Assembly (NCBI GenBank): GCA_045658305.1
Contig: JAZOUT010000147.1
Coordinates: forward strand, 1 to 24,857
Source of the DNA: Aphodosoma sp045658305
GTDB lineage: Bacteria > Bacteroidota > Bacteroidia > Bacteroidales > Paludibacteraceae
DNA length: 24,857 bases
Direction of reading: 5' to 3'
In this document: in pieces, positions 14,791 to 22,466 of the stretch
Layout: every line of letters begins with the position of its first letter
How positions within the stretch are numbered: the first letter of the stretch is position 1
Made by a program: the position numbers and the translations under genes
Notes under the pieces: generated by a model
What the model was told of the DNA's origin: nothing
Databases searched by the model: none
What the model saw: only the letters and a program-made list of their open reading frames with translations

Positions 14791-15921
14791 TCACCTAATA
14801 GCCTTGATTATTCTTTGTTTGCAATAACTCCCCATCTGCATCACCCGTCGTTTCAACTTCAGCAAGCATATAGGCGTTTTATACATTCGCTTTACACTAT
14901 TTGGTTGCTGATTCCAATCCACTTTTTCAAGTTCTTGAGCAGCCAAATTGTGATATCTTTTGTCAAGCCAGTACTCCAGTAAACCATTGATACGAAGTTT
15001 GTCCAATAAGCGCGACCAGTCGTCGCTTAGGCGATGAGGCGATGAGGCGATGAGGCGATGAGGCTCGGTGTTATCGGTTTCGCCATTTTCCGTGCCTTTA
15101 GCCTTTAACCTTTCGCCTTTAGCCTCAAAGATATCCCCAAAAGCCAACTCCAACCGAAACAGCATGTGATGCTCAGGGGCATGCAAATTGCGTGTTGCTC
15201 GTAGGGTGGCAGGTACATCGTTGTTGTACCACGCCAATGGCTCATTCAAGAATGCCACGGGATAACGCAACGCGATTTTTGACCACAGCAGGAAATCCTC
15301 GCCCAACTTAATCCCCAATGGGAATCCTCCCATCTCATCATATACCTTTCGAGGTATAACAGCAGTAATGGATGTTACTGGCATCGCATTGCTCTCGTAA
15401 TAGGTCTTCGGATAATTGATATAGCCCGTAGGTATATTGAGTGCCACATGCGTCTTACCAGGTTTGTAATATACATAGTTGCTCGCATATAAGCCTGCAG
15501 CGGGATAGTCATCAATTAGCTGCGCCATGCGCTCCAAGTAGGTAGGTTCCCACCAGTCGTCGGCGTCGAGAAAGGCGACGTAGTCGCCCTGCGATAGTGC
15601 TACGCCTGCGTTCCGCGCGGCGGAAACGCCTGCGTTTGGTTGTTTCAAGAGGCGAAAGGCGAGAGGCGAAGAGCACCCCAAAGCGCCACGAGCGTTTTCG
15701 GGGACCCCGCTGAGGCGAGAGGCTGAGGTATCAGCTGCGCTATTTTCCAAGCCTTTAGCCTCTTGCAACAATGTATCTGCAATTTCTGCACTACCATCAG
15801 TGCTACCATCATCTACGATAATCAGTTCGTAATCGGTGTAGGTTTGCGCCAATACCGATTCGAGCGCCTTACGGATGTAAGCGGCTTTATTATAGAGTGG
15901 TATGATTACACATAATTTCAT
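14791..15921 (-). CDS. Family 2 glycosyltransferase carrying two repeat-derived inserts
   Basis: 376 residues, longer than its relatives because of two inserts. GT-A core: MKLCVIIPLYNKAAYIRKAL, IIVDDGSTDGS (D37, D38), GVSAARNAGV, FLDADDWWEP (D119-D122), KLGEDFLLW (E208, D209). Insert 1 (about residues 52-92) falls between the DDGS strand and the N-x-GVS-xARN segment and contains EAKGLENSAADTSASRL. Insert 2 (about 266-298) holds KAKGTENGETDN and RLIASSPHRL. Both match the inserts in the FemAB-like gene. The inserts are in loops, and the catalytic residues are kept, so the enzyme could still be active. It has a close relative at 22459-23421 with a shorter insert at the same first site. Acceptor and donor unknown. 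Confidence 0.92.
   Translation of the reverse strand: MKLCVIIPLYNKAAYIRKALESVLAQTYTDYELIIVDDGSTDGSAEIADTLLQEAKGLENSAADTSASRLSGVPENARGALGCSSPLAFRLLKQPNAGVSAARNAGVALSQGDYVAFLDADDWWEPTYLERMAQLIDDYPAAGLYASNYVYYKPGKTHVALNIPTGYINYPKTYYESNAMPVTSITAVIPRKVYDEMGGFPLGIKLGEDFLLWSKIALRYPVAFLNEPLAWYNNDVPATLRATRNLHAPEHHMLFRLELAFGDIFEAKGERLKAKGTENGETDNTEPHRLIASSPHRLSDDWSRLLDKLRINGLLEYWLDKRYHNLAAQELEKVDWNQQPNSVKRMYKTPICLLKLKRRVMQMGSYCKQRIIKAIR
15029..15126 (-). repeat. Core repeat, copy inside the GT2 gene (second insert)
   Basis: Minus strand: left arm of GGCTAAA/GGCGAAA heptads, core AAAGGCACGGAAAATGGCG, right arm of CGCCTCAT octamers. In frame it gives KGTENGETDNTEPH then RLIASSPHRL, the same frame as in the FemAB-like gene. 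Confidence 0.85.
15648..15764 (-). repeat. Core repeat, copy inside the GT2 gene (first insert), with nested palindrome
   Basis: Minus strand: GAGGCTAAAGGC, core TTGGAAAATAGCGCAGC, right arm CGCCTCTCGCCTTTCGCCTC. The right arm is interrupted at 15673-15710 by a second, unrelated palindromic unit (GGGGTCCCCGAAAACGC, then GGCGCTTTGGGG) read as GVPENARGALG. Confidence 0.8.
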
Positions 15922-15943
15922 TTATGTTATATATTATTTTTTT

Positions 15944-15989
15944 CAATAAAAATACGCTCGTTGCACTCAATTAAAAGGTACAAAAAGAC
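15944..15989. repeat. Degenerate hairpin element, copy D
   Basis: AATAAAAATACGCTCGTTGC followed by AATTAAAAGGTACAAAAAG resembles the CAAAAATACGC element but has lost pairing and promoter-box spacing. It lies upstream of the GT2 gene at 14791-15921, as copies A, C and E lie upstream of other genes. Confidence 0.4.
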
Positions 15990-16029
15990 TTTAATTATGC
16001 TAATTTATTTCGTATTAATATTTCTTTAA

Positions 16030-16037
16030 CAAAAGTA
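16030..16037 (-). promoter_or_regulatory. Possible -7 box upstream of the GT2/wecB group
   Basis: TACTTTTG on the minus strand fits TAnnTTTG, 108 bases before the ATG at 15921, in the 212-base gap after the acyltransferase gene. No TTTG is found at the right spacing, so this is only half a promoter. Confidence 0.3.
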
Positions 16038-16133
16038 CATACACGTTAAAATATAAAATTTTTACAACACAATTTGTTAGTCTTTCTTCGTTTTTATTGG
16101 GATATTAATTACCAATGCAGTATCACGCATTTA

Positions 16134-17159
16134 TTATTGTTTTTTTTGTTCGATTTTATTCATGATTGCAGATACCAACGGACAAATAATTGCATAACAT
16201 AATAGCGTTATTATTAATCCTGACCATGTTTCATAATATTCAGACTTATACATCCATATTAAATCGAAAACTATTTTGAAAACAAGATAATGCACCACAT
16301 AGAAACTCATAGAATTTCTACCCACATAAGTCAAAATAGGAAATAAGAACTTAGTATTCATATTTTGGCCTAATCTATTGTAAAAATATACAATAAATCG
16401 ACACACATTATTAAAACAAATACACGAAAATAGGCTTGTTACATACCATATTGAATTTAATAAAACACCTGGTTCGGTTGCACCATATACAGATGGTATA
16501 CTTGTAAATAGTGAAACGATATATATGGATATAGATAGTATAATCATCCATTTTTTCATTTCATATTCTCTCAAAAATATAGCGGATGAAAAGAAGAACA
16601 TCCCCCAAGCAGTTGCACTAATCCATGTAGGTAAATTATGAGGGCTAATATATTTATTCAACACTAAACATATTATTGCAAATATCAAACTACAAATGGC
16701 AATAGTATGAGACTTGAATCTTGTTAAAAGCCAATTTGTTAACTGTCGCACAATAAATAACACTGGTAAAACCCATAAGGCACTATTCATAGGTACAGAA
16801 CAATTTAATATTAATGAACGTATTGGACGTTTAAGCAAGATTTTCCATGTTAACTCTTCACCAATGAACAAGTACCATAAAACCATCATTATATATCCAA
16901 TAACAGACCAAATAACAAATGTAACTATTAGTTTTTTAAAATCCTTGACGAATAGAGACTTTACATCTTTTATCTGGTACATCATTCCTGACTTATAAAA
17001 AAAATACGGCATAAAGAAATACAGGAATGGTATTGCAGCAGAAATTGTATCTTTATACATCGGATACAAAGCATGATATATCAATAACCACACTATCATT
17101 ATACCCGATGCTATATCCAAATATTTTAATCTACTTTCTATAGTTAACATTTTTATCAT
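16134..17159 (-). CDS. Acyltransferase family 3 membrane protein (first of two)
   Basis: 341 residues, about ten hydrophobic segments. ESRLKYLDIASGIMIVWLLI ends at YHAL, the R/D/H arrangement expected near the start of acyltransferase-3 proteins, which O-acylate (often O-acetylate) surface sugars using acyl-CoA-derived groups across the inner membrane. The central part, LILNCSVPMNSALWVLPVLF, fits the family segment before the fifth helix, and the end GRNSMSFYVVHYLVFKIVF fits its C-terminal signature. Clearly AT-richer than the sugar genes around 13-15 kb and 20-21 kb. The ATG at 17150 is an alternative start. Nearest family member is the next gene upstream, though they are not close copies. 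Confidence 0.85.
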   Translation of the reverse strand: MIKMLTIESRLKYLDIASGIMIVWLLIYHALYPMYKDTISAAIPFLYFFMPYFFYKSGMMYQIKDVKSLFVKDFKKLIVTFVIWSVIGYIMMVLWYLFIGEELTWKILLKRPIRSLILNCSVPMNSALWVLPVLFIVRQLTNWLLTRFKSHTIAICSLIFAIICLVLNKYISPHNLPTWISATAWGMFFFSSAIFLREYEMKKWMIILSISIYIVSLFTSIPSVYGATEPGVLLNSIWYVTSLFSCICFNNVCRFIVYFYNRLGQNMNTKFLFPILTYVGRNSMSFYVVHYLVFKIVFDLIWMYKSEYYETWSGLIITLLCYAIICPLVSAIMNKIEQKKQ

Positions 17160-17219
17160 TTTTTTAACATTTAAACTTTCTTACCCTAACAAGTTGACAC
17201 ATACCATAACATAAATACG

Positions 17220-18320
17220 TCAACCCATTTTAGGAATAGATATTGATAATTGATGTAGAGTACTTGTGATTTTTCTCTTCATCACACCAAATATAATCTC
17301 ACAAAAAACAGGTAAAGATATCCCAGTTATAGTATATATCACCCACATATACGGATCTTTTGAACATATTGACAATACCGGAAAATCAACTAAACATGTA
17401 ATTGGTAATCCGTTTATCACTATAAAAATAAACGAAACTAATTTGAATGACAAAAAATGAAGAGCCATAATCCATAAAGTACGCTGACCTATTTTTTTAA
17501 GAAGAATTATCAAATTATTGGACAAACATTTGTACATTATACAACATACATTCCAGACTAATATAGAACCCAATACTGCCGGAATAGCAAATCCCAATAA
17601 TGTTAAATAATTGGTATTCTGGAAATACGTCTGTGGTATCAAATATATTTTTAGACAGATTGATATTACACCAATGGTCCAGAGCGCCCAATGATTTGTT
17701 TTCCATTTACCTCTACTCCAAATATGCCCTATTGTTATGAAAAATGCTGCATTAAAACTTTCATCACATATCCCCCAATAAGGAAGACGTAAATGAAATA
17801 TATCACACAACTCCGAAACAAGAAAAAATAACACTAACACGAATAGTAGATGATATTTCTTAATTAATGATATTTTAGTAATCCACTTATAAGTCAAATA
17901 GAATAGTATATTTCCGACCAACAAATCTTTCAAAAACCAAAATGTACCTAACATGCCCTCATTATGGCTCATACGGGTCACTATGCGTAAAGTATTCCAC
18001 ACAAAATCTTTCCACGAATATAACCATGTAGGTTCATAGATATATGCATAGCAAAAAAGATTATGTAAATACAAAATTGGCAGTGAAAACATTACCATTG
18101 GCATATATATCCCTTTTAATTTGCTAATGATAAACACTTTTGTATCGGATAAATACTCACTTTTGAAACAATACCCACTCATTATAAAAAAAAGAGGCAT
18201 GTGGAAACAATAAATGATCTTCCACAATATATGATTTGGAGGCATACAGTGCGCAAAAACCATCAATACAATACCTAACGATTTTGTTAGCGTAACAATA
18301 TGTGATTGATCAGAACCCAT
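17220..18320 (-). CDS. Acyltransferase family 3 membrane protein (second of two)
   Basis: 366 residues from the ATG at 18320; a TTG one codon upstream is less likely. LTKSLGIVLMVFAHCMPPNH and IYCFHMPLFFIMSGYCF carry the family's histidine and FHMPLFF-x-SG signatures. ISKLKGIYMPMVMFSLPILY, NEGMLGTFWFLKDLLVGNIL and the C-terminal GQRTLWIMALHFLSFKLVSF fit the rest. About ten membrane segments. Starts 24 bases after the stop of the GT2 gene upstream, so cotranscribed. AT-rich like its neighbour. Probably decorates the repeat unit with acetyl or another acyl group; acceptor unknown. Confidence 0.87.
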   Translation of the reverse strand: MGSDQSHIVTLTKSLGIVLMVFAHCMPPNHILWKIIYCFHMPLFFIMSGYCFKSEYLSDTKVFIISKLKGIYMPMVMFSLPILYLHNLFCYAYIYEPTWLYSWKDFVWNTLRIVTRMSHNEGMLGTFWFLKDLLVGNILFYLTYKWITKISLIKKYHLLFVLVLFFLVSELCDIFHLRLPYWGICDESFNAAFFITIGHIWSRGKWKTNHWALWTIGVISICLKIYLIPQTYFQNTNYLTLLGFAIPAVLGSILVWNVCCIMYKCLSNNLIILLKKIGQRTLWIMALHFLSFKLVSFIFIVINGLPITCLVDFPVLSICSKDPYMWVIYTITGISLPVFCEIIFGVMKRKITSTLHQLSISIPKMG

Positions 18321-18344
18321 CAAAATTCATTAAATCATTAATAC

Positions 18345-19301
18345 TCATTGTTTAATATTAACACGTTCCATTTGATCTTTCATTTTACAGCCAAACATAT
18401 TAAGAACTTTAGCTAATATACTATCAATCATTGCTAATGTATTCCACCAGTTCCCCGTTTGAGCATTAGAAGCAGCATAAATATATTTACGAATTTCACC
18501 AATTTTTTTTATTGGTGATTTATAATAATGAAAACGAGGTGTAAATAAATAATACACATATATTAGAGATATTGATCGTTTCGTTTGAAAAGACGGAGTA
18601 GTCGTAGTAGAAATAGAACCTTCTGATAACCTATAGCGCACTAATACCTTATCTAGCAATTGCAGTTGAATACCACTTTTTGTAATGTTCATCCACTTGG
18701 GATAGTCCTCAATCATAGGAATTCGTTCATCATTATTAAATTTACCTAACTTGATCATCTCACCAGAATAAAATAGTGCGGGAGCCGGCACACAATTACC
18801 TTGAAATATAAGTCTATGATATTGTTGTTCTGCTGATAATGAAAAGAAAGAATAATCAAAGCATCTATTCATATACTCATCAACTACATCTTGAGAACGC
18901 CCAAAGCCTTCCATCTTGCAAAACACATACTGAGTATTTGGATGTACATTTATATATTTAACAAATTCTTCTACACAAGTAGGCATAAGTATATCATCTC
19001 CTGCAATACCCTTTATCCAATTTCCATGACACTTTGCTTCTGCACGATTTAAATTTGCAGCCACCCCTGTATTTGTCTCAACAGTTATAAGTTCAATATG
19101 AACAAAACGAGCCTTATTCTTTTCTATCCATTCATTGCATATTGCCACTGTATTATCTCTTGAGCAATCATCAGATATTATCAGTTCAATGTTTTGATAA
19201 GTCTGATTTTTGATACTATCTAATGTCTCAATAATTGTTTCTGACGAATTATATGTAATGACTGGTATGGATACTAACGGGATATTTTTCATATCGCTCA
19301 T
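18345..19301 (-). CDS. Family 2 glycosyltransferase
   Basis: 318 residues. MSDMKNIPLVSIPVITYNSS, ELIISDDCSRDNT (D44, D45), NTGVAANLNRAEAKCHGNWI and KGIAGDDILMP (D102, D103) give a GT-A core with both aspartate motifs. YCFCK-like text is absent; the C-terminal half (EDYPKWMNI, LLDKVLVRYRLSEGSIS) is the usual acceptor region of capsule GT2 enzymes. AT-rich like the following acyltransferases, and no repeat insert. It lies 89 bases after the aminotransferase gene, without an obvious promoter between. A role in adding one sugar of the repeat unit is inferred from context. Confidence 0.9.
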   Translation of the reverse strand: MSDMKNIPLVSIPVITYNSSETIIETLDSIKNQTYQNIELIISDDCSRDNTVAICNEWIEKNKARFVHIELITVETNTGVAANLNRAEAKCHGNWIKGIAGDDILMPTCVEEFVKYINVHPNTQYVFCKMEGFGRSQDVVDEYMNRCFDYSFFSLSAEQQYHRLIFQGNCVPAPALFYSGEMIKLGKFNNDERIPMIEDYPKWMNITKSGIQLQLLDKVLVRYRLSEGSISTTTTPSFQTKRSISLIYVYYLFTPRFHYYKSPIKKIGEIRKYIYAASNAQTGNWWNTLAMIDSILAKVLNMFGCKMKDQMERVNIKQ

Positions 19302-19390
19302 TTTTTAATGTAATAAATGAATGCTTTCTCTTGTTGATTAATCCGTTGCAAAAACGAAGAGAGAATATCAGTATTCTAACTCCATCCCTA

Positions 19391-20605
19391 TCACTTAAAT
19401 TCATTCACAATTTTGATTACTAACTTAGCCTCTTCTATTGTCATTGCTGGACTTATCGGCAAACTCAGTTCACAATCTGCGATCTGTTCAGTAATTGGCA
19501 GCGATTGTTGTGGAGTATTCCATGTCCCATTGGCATAGCACTCCTGCTTATGTGGTGCGATTGGGTAGTGAATAACAGTGCCTACCCCATTCTCTGCTAA
19601 ATAGGATTGTAAACAATCCCTCAGCCTACCCCCTTTCCCTCCCTGAAGGGAAGGACTTGAGCCTACCTCTTTCTCCTCCCTAAAGGGAAGAGTATTTTTA
19701 ACCAGAATCGGGAACAAGTGGTATACATTCTCCGCATCTGGTAAACGCTTTGGTAATCTAATCAATGGATTGCTAATATAATCATAGTAGTAGTTAGCAA
19801 TCACTTGACGCGCTTTGGTATCTTCATCCAAATAGCGCAACTTCACATCTAAGACGGCTGCCTGTATCTCATCCAAACGGCTATTGCGACCTGTGTATTT
19901 GAATACATATTTCTTCTGACTGCCATAGTTCGCCAACGCACGAATCGTTGCAGCCAACTCATCATCATCCGTCGTCACGGCACCACCATCACCTAAGGCA
20001 CCGAGGTTTTTGCCGGGATAGAACGAGTGGCCTGCGGCCGAACCAAGCGAACCTGTTCGTTTAGAGGCAATAGGCGATTGGCTATTGGCAATTGTCATGA
20101 AGCAACCATGGGCCTGGGCATTATCCTCTACCAACTTCAAGTTGTATTTCTCGCACAAGTCTAAAATATGCTGTGTGCAAGCTAAGCGGCCGTAAAGATG
20201 GACAATGCAGATAGCTTTGGTACGTTCGGTTATACGCTCTTCGATGAGAGAATCATCGATTTGCAAAGTATCTATGCGAGGTTCGACTAATACGGGAACT
20301 AAACCATTCTCGGTAATGGCTAAAATAGTCGCAATATAAGTATTAGCAGGTACGATAACCTCATCACCAGGTTGCATCACGCCCATCTCAATATACGCAC
20401 GGAATATCCATATCAGCGCATCTAATCCATTGGCACAACCTATGCAATGCTTCGTGCCGATATACTCGGCATAATGTTGCTCAAACTGCTCGTTCTCCTT
20501 GCCTTGCAAATACCAACCACTATCCACCACACGAAGCACTGCCTCGTGAATTTCATCTCTATATTTAGCCGTTACGTCGTGTAACGAAAGAAAAGGAATT
20601 TGCAT
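19391..20605 (-). CDS. fdtB: PLP-dependent sugar aminotransferase (DegT/DnrJ/EryC1/StrS), FdtB/QdtB-like
   Basis: 404 residues, about 40 above the usual length because of two inserts. MQIPFLSLHDVTAKYRDEI, GCANGLDALIWIFRA, DEVIVPANTYIAT, LVEDNAQAHG (D161) and HSFYPGKNLGALGDGGAV with the PLP lysine K199 define the family. With the ketoisomerase it should turn dTDP-3-keto-6-deoxyhexose into dTDP-3-amino-3,6-dideoxyhexose (Fuc3N or Qui3N). Insert 1 at about residues 169-183 reads TIANSQSPIAS, a heptad-array product; insert 2 at about 304-329 (EKEVGSSPSLQGGKGGRL) comes from a separate palindromic repeat. Both are in frame and outside the active-site motifs. It starts 3 bases after the acetyltransferase stop. 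Substrate stereochemistry cannot be told from sequence. Confidence 0.9.
   Translation of the reverse strand: MQIPFLSLHDVTAKYRDEIHEAVLRVVDSGWYLQGKENEQFEQHYAEYIGTKHCIGCANGLDALIWIFRAYIEMGVMQPGDEVIVPANTYIATILAITENGLVPVLVEPRIDTLQIDDSLIEERITERTKAICIVHLYGRLACTQHILDLCEKYNLKLVEDNAQAHGCFMTIANSQSPIASKRTGSLGSAAGHSFYPGKNLGALGDGGAVTTDDDELAATIRALANYGSQKKYVFKYTGRNSRLDEIQAAVLDVKLRYLDEDTKARQVIANYYYDYISNPLIRLPKRLPDAENVYHLFPILVKNTLPFREEKEVGSSPSLQGGKGGRLRDCLQSYLAENGVGTVIHYPIAPHKQECYANGTWNTPQQSLPITEQIADCELSLPISPAMTIEEAKLVIKIVNEFK
19622..19691. repeat. Two-unit CCCTGAAGGG repeat inside the aminotransferase gene
   Basis: Two successive units of about 35 bases, each AGCCTACC, a pyrimidine tract, then CTCCCTGAAGGGAAG or CTCCCTAAAGGGAAG with a small palindrome. 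Read in frame on the minus strand as SSPSLQGGKGGRL. It is a different family from the core repeat. Confidence 0.75.
20064..20096. repeat. Short heptad array inside the aminotransferase gene
   Basis: CAATAG/GCGATTG/GCTATTG heptads, read on the minus strand as IANSQSPIAS. Same family as the GT4 array at 2650-2726 and the intergenic CAATAGC array. Confidence 0.75.
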
Positions 20606-20608
20606 ATA

Positions 20609-21064
20609 TTAACTTTCTATTTTTCTTACAAACTTCGCAGGATTCCCTACCCATAGCTCACCAGCAGGAACATCCTTCGTAACCACACTACCTGCACCTA
20701 TCATAGCATTCTCGCCGATGGTAATACCACATAATATCGTAGATCCAGCCCCAATACTTGCACCTTTGCATATCCTGGTGCGCTCCAATAACCAATTAGG
20801 TTTTTTGGATCGAGGGTAACGGTCATTGGTAAAACTCACGTTCGCCCCAACCTGCACATTATCCTCTATGGTTATACCATCCCATACTTGCACGCCAGAT
20901 TTGATGGTTACATTATCGCCGATCTTCACATCATTCTCAATCAAGCAATGACTGCATATATTGCAGTTCTCACCTATCTTTGCCTTTGGCAAAACCACAC
21001 AAAATTGCCACACATTAGTGGATTCGTGTATTGGTGCTTGACAATCTGTTAAAGGGTGTATCAT
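20609..21064 (-). CDS. Left-handed beta-helix sugar N-acetyltransferase (FdtC/QdtC/WbpD-like)
   Basis: 151 residues of hexapeptide repeats: KAKIGENCNICSHCLIENDV, KIGDNVTIKSGVQVWDGITI, and later GASIGAGSTILCGITIGENA. VQVGANVSFTNDRYPRSK is the loop characteristic of QdtC/FdtC/WbpD enzymes, which acetylate the amino group of 3-amino sugar nucleotides with acetyl-CoA. The final segment VVTKDVPAGELWVGNPAKFV is typical of the fold. Its start overlaps the fdtA stop (ATGA, 21061-21064), so translation is coupled. From context it makes dTDP-Fuc3NAc or dTDP-Qui3NAc. FdtC is the likeliest match; I leave the symbol open. Confidence 0.9.
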   Translation of the reverse strand: MIHPLTDCQAPIHESTNVWQFCVVLPKAKIGENCNICSHCLIENDVKIGDNVTIKSGVQVWDGITIEDNVQVGANVSFTNDRYPRSKKPNWLLERTRICKGASIGAGSTILCGITIGENAMIGAGSVVTKDVPAGELWVGNPAKFVRKIES

Positions 21065-21474
21065 AATTTCTTGTACTCTATAAATTCATCATAATTGCGA
21101 ATATAATCCTCTTCCGCATAATGTTCACTCGCAAGAACCATACATACTGTACCGCCTGCGAAATTATCCAAGTCGCGCCACAAACCAGGAACTACAAGCA
21201 ATCCTTTCCACGGTTTGTCCAGCACAAATGTCTTCTTATTGACGCCATCATCCAATGTCACATGTACCGATCCACTCGTTGCCACCATCAGTTGTTGCAA
21301 CTGTTTGTGTGCATGTGAACCACGCGCTGCCTCGGGCACCATATAAAGGTAATAGATACGCTTAATCTCAAAGGGGATGTCTTCTCCTCCCTCTATCACC
21401 GATAAGTATCCACGAGTGTCTGTATATTTACGAATATCTATGATGCGACAATCATTTATAGTAGTATGTTTCAT
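21061..21474 (-). CDS. fdtA: dTDP-4-keto-6-deoxy-glucose 3,4-ketoisomerase (FdtA/QdtA/WxcM-like cupin)
   Basis: 137 residues, normal length. DTRGYLSVIEGGEDIPFEIK, IYYLYMVPEAARGSHAHKQL with the catalytic histidine pair H54 and H56, VPGLWRDLDNF, and the C-terminal YAEEDYIRNYDEF are FdtA/QdtA signatures. It moves the keto group from C4 to C3 of dTDP-6-deoxyhexose, the step before transamination. RmlA and RmlB, which make the substrate, are not in the window and are probably encoded elsewhere. Stop and start codons overlap both neighbours by 4 bases (ATGA), so it is in one tightly coupled unit with the GT2 before it and the acetyltransferase after it. FdtA (galacto) versus QdtA (gluco) outcome is not decided by what I can see. 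Confidence 0.92.
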   Translation of the reverse strand: MKHTTINDCRIIDIRKYTDTRGYLSVIEGGEDIPFEIKRIYYLYMVPEAARGSHAHKQLQQLMVATSGSVHVTLDDGVNKKTFVLDKPWKGLLVVPGLWRDLDNFAGGTVCMVLASEHYAEEDYIRNYDEFIEYKKL

Positions 21475-22466
21475 GTTCGTTGCTTTAAATCGTTTTTTAT
21501 ACTTAATTCCTTGTAGCAGCGGAAGAGCTGAAATACCAATCTATTAGCAGTCATCATGCGTGCCTTATTTACCTTTGGTGTATGCAATGTACACGCCTCT
21601 ACCAATTGTTTTGCTTTGCGAAAATCTCCATGATGCAGGTACATTAAATATTCGCGGTAAAACACATACTCCTCTGCCCATTCCTGCGTATATCCTGTTT
21701 GACCAGGATACAATTCCTCCAGATACTTGCGTATCTCCGTTAATCCTCTATGGTATGTCATATATTTAGGGTGATCGTATGAGATAAACGTGGCAGACTC
21801 CGAATATACGCGATACACCACCGTTTTATCTGCAATATGCCCCCACAATGTATGCTGTGCCATAATCGCTTGCATAGGATAATCTTCTACTGGAAACCCG
21901 CGCGCAATGAAAGTATCAAAATCAATATATTGCAGCAACTCACGACGAAAAAGCATTGTCAATGGCATCGCATATACTCCACCTTGATAATCGGAAGAAA
22001 AATAAAACGATTTCACATTACCATCCTCCACAGGATTCCATGGTGCCAAACCTTCCGCCATCTCATTGCGACGTACCAAATAACGATATCCACTGGTAGT
22101 ACATACACCATATTGAGGATGTGCATCCAAAAAATCTTTTTGCTTTTGCAATTTCTTCTCGTCGCACCAATAATCATCGCCTGCGCAAATAGCAATCATG
22201 TCTCCCGTACAATGCATAACCGTATTAGCAAAATTGCGCATAATGCCTATATTTTGCTTATTATCCAATAACAACAATTGTTCAGGATAACGCATTGCAT
22301 ATTCTTGACATATTGCACATGTATTATCTATACTGCAATCTTCACCAACTACCACCTCTAATTGAAAGTCACCCCTTTGGCACAATATGCTATCCAATGT
22401 CTGTGCAATAGTCTCCTGCTGATTATATGTGATTACTGCTACTGATATTTTAGTTTTATTATTCAT
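21471..22466 (-). CDS. Family 2 glycosyltransferase
   Basis: 331 residues from the ATG at 22466; the TTG one codon earlier is less likely. KISVAVITYNQQETIAQTLD, VVVGEDCSIDNT (E42, D43) and MIAICAGDDYWCDEKKLQ (D97, D98) form the GT-A core. The C-terminal region (PWNPVEDGNVKSFYF, FRRELLQYIDFD, VYRVYSESATFISYDHPK) resembles the GT2 gene at 23486. It overlaps the preceding GT2 stop by 8 bases and the fdtA start by 4 bases. No repeat insert. Substrate unknown. Confidence 0.92.
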   Translation of the reverse strand: MNNKTKISVAVITYNQQETIAQTLDSILCQRGDFQLEVVVGEDCSIDNTCAICQEYAMRYPEQLLLLDNKQNIGIMRNFANTVMHCTGDMIAICAGDDYWCDEKKLQKQKDFLDAHPQYGVCTTSGYRYLVRRNEMAEGLAPWNPVEDGNVKSFYFSSDYQGGVYAMPLTMLFRRELLQYIDFDTFIARGFPVEDYPMQAIMAQHTLWGHIADKTVVYRVYSESATFISYDHPKYMTYHRGLTEIRKYLEELYPGQTGYTQEWAEEYVFYREYLMYLHHGDFRKAKQLVEACTLHTPKVNKARMMTANRLVFQLFRCYKELSIKNDLKQRT

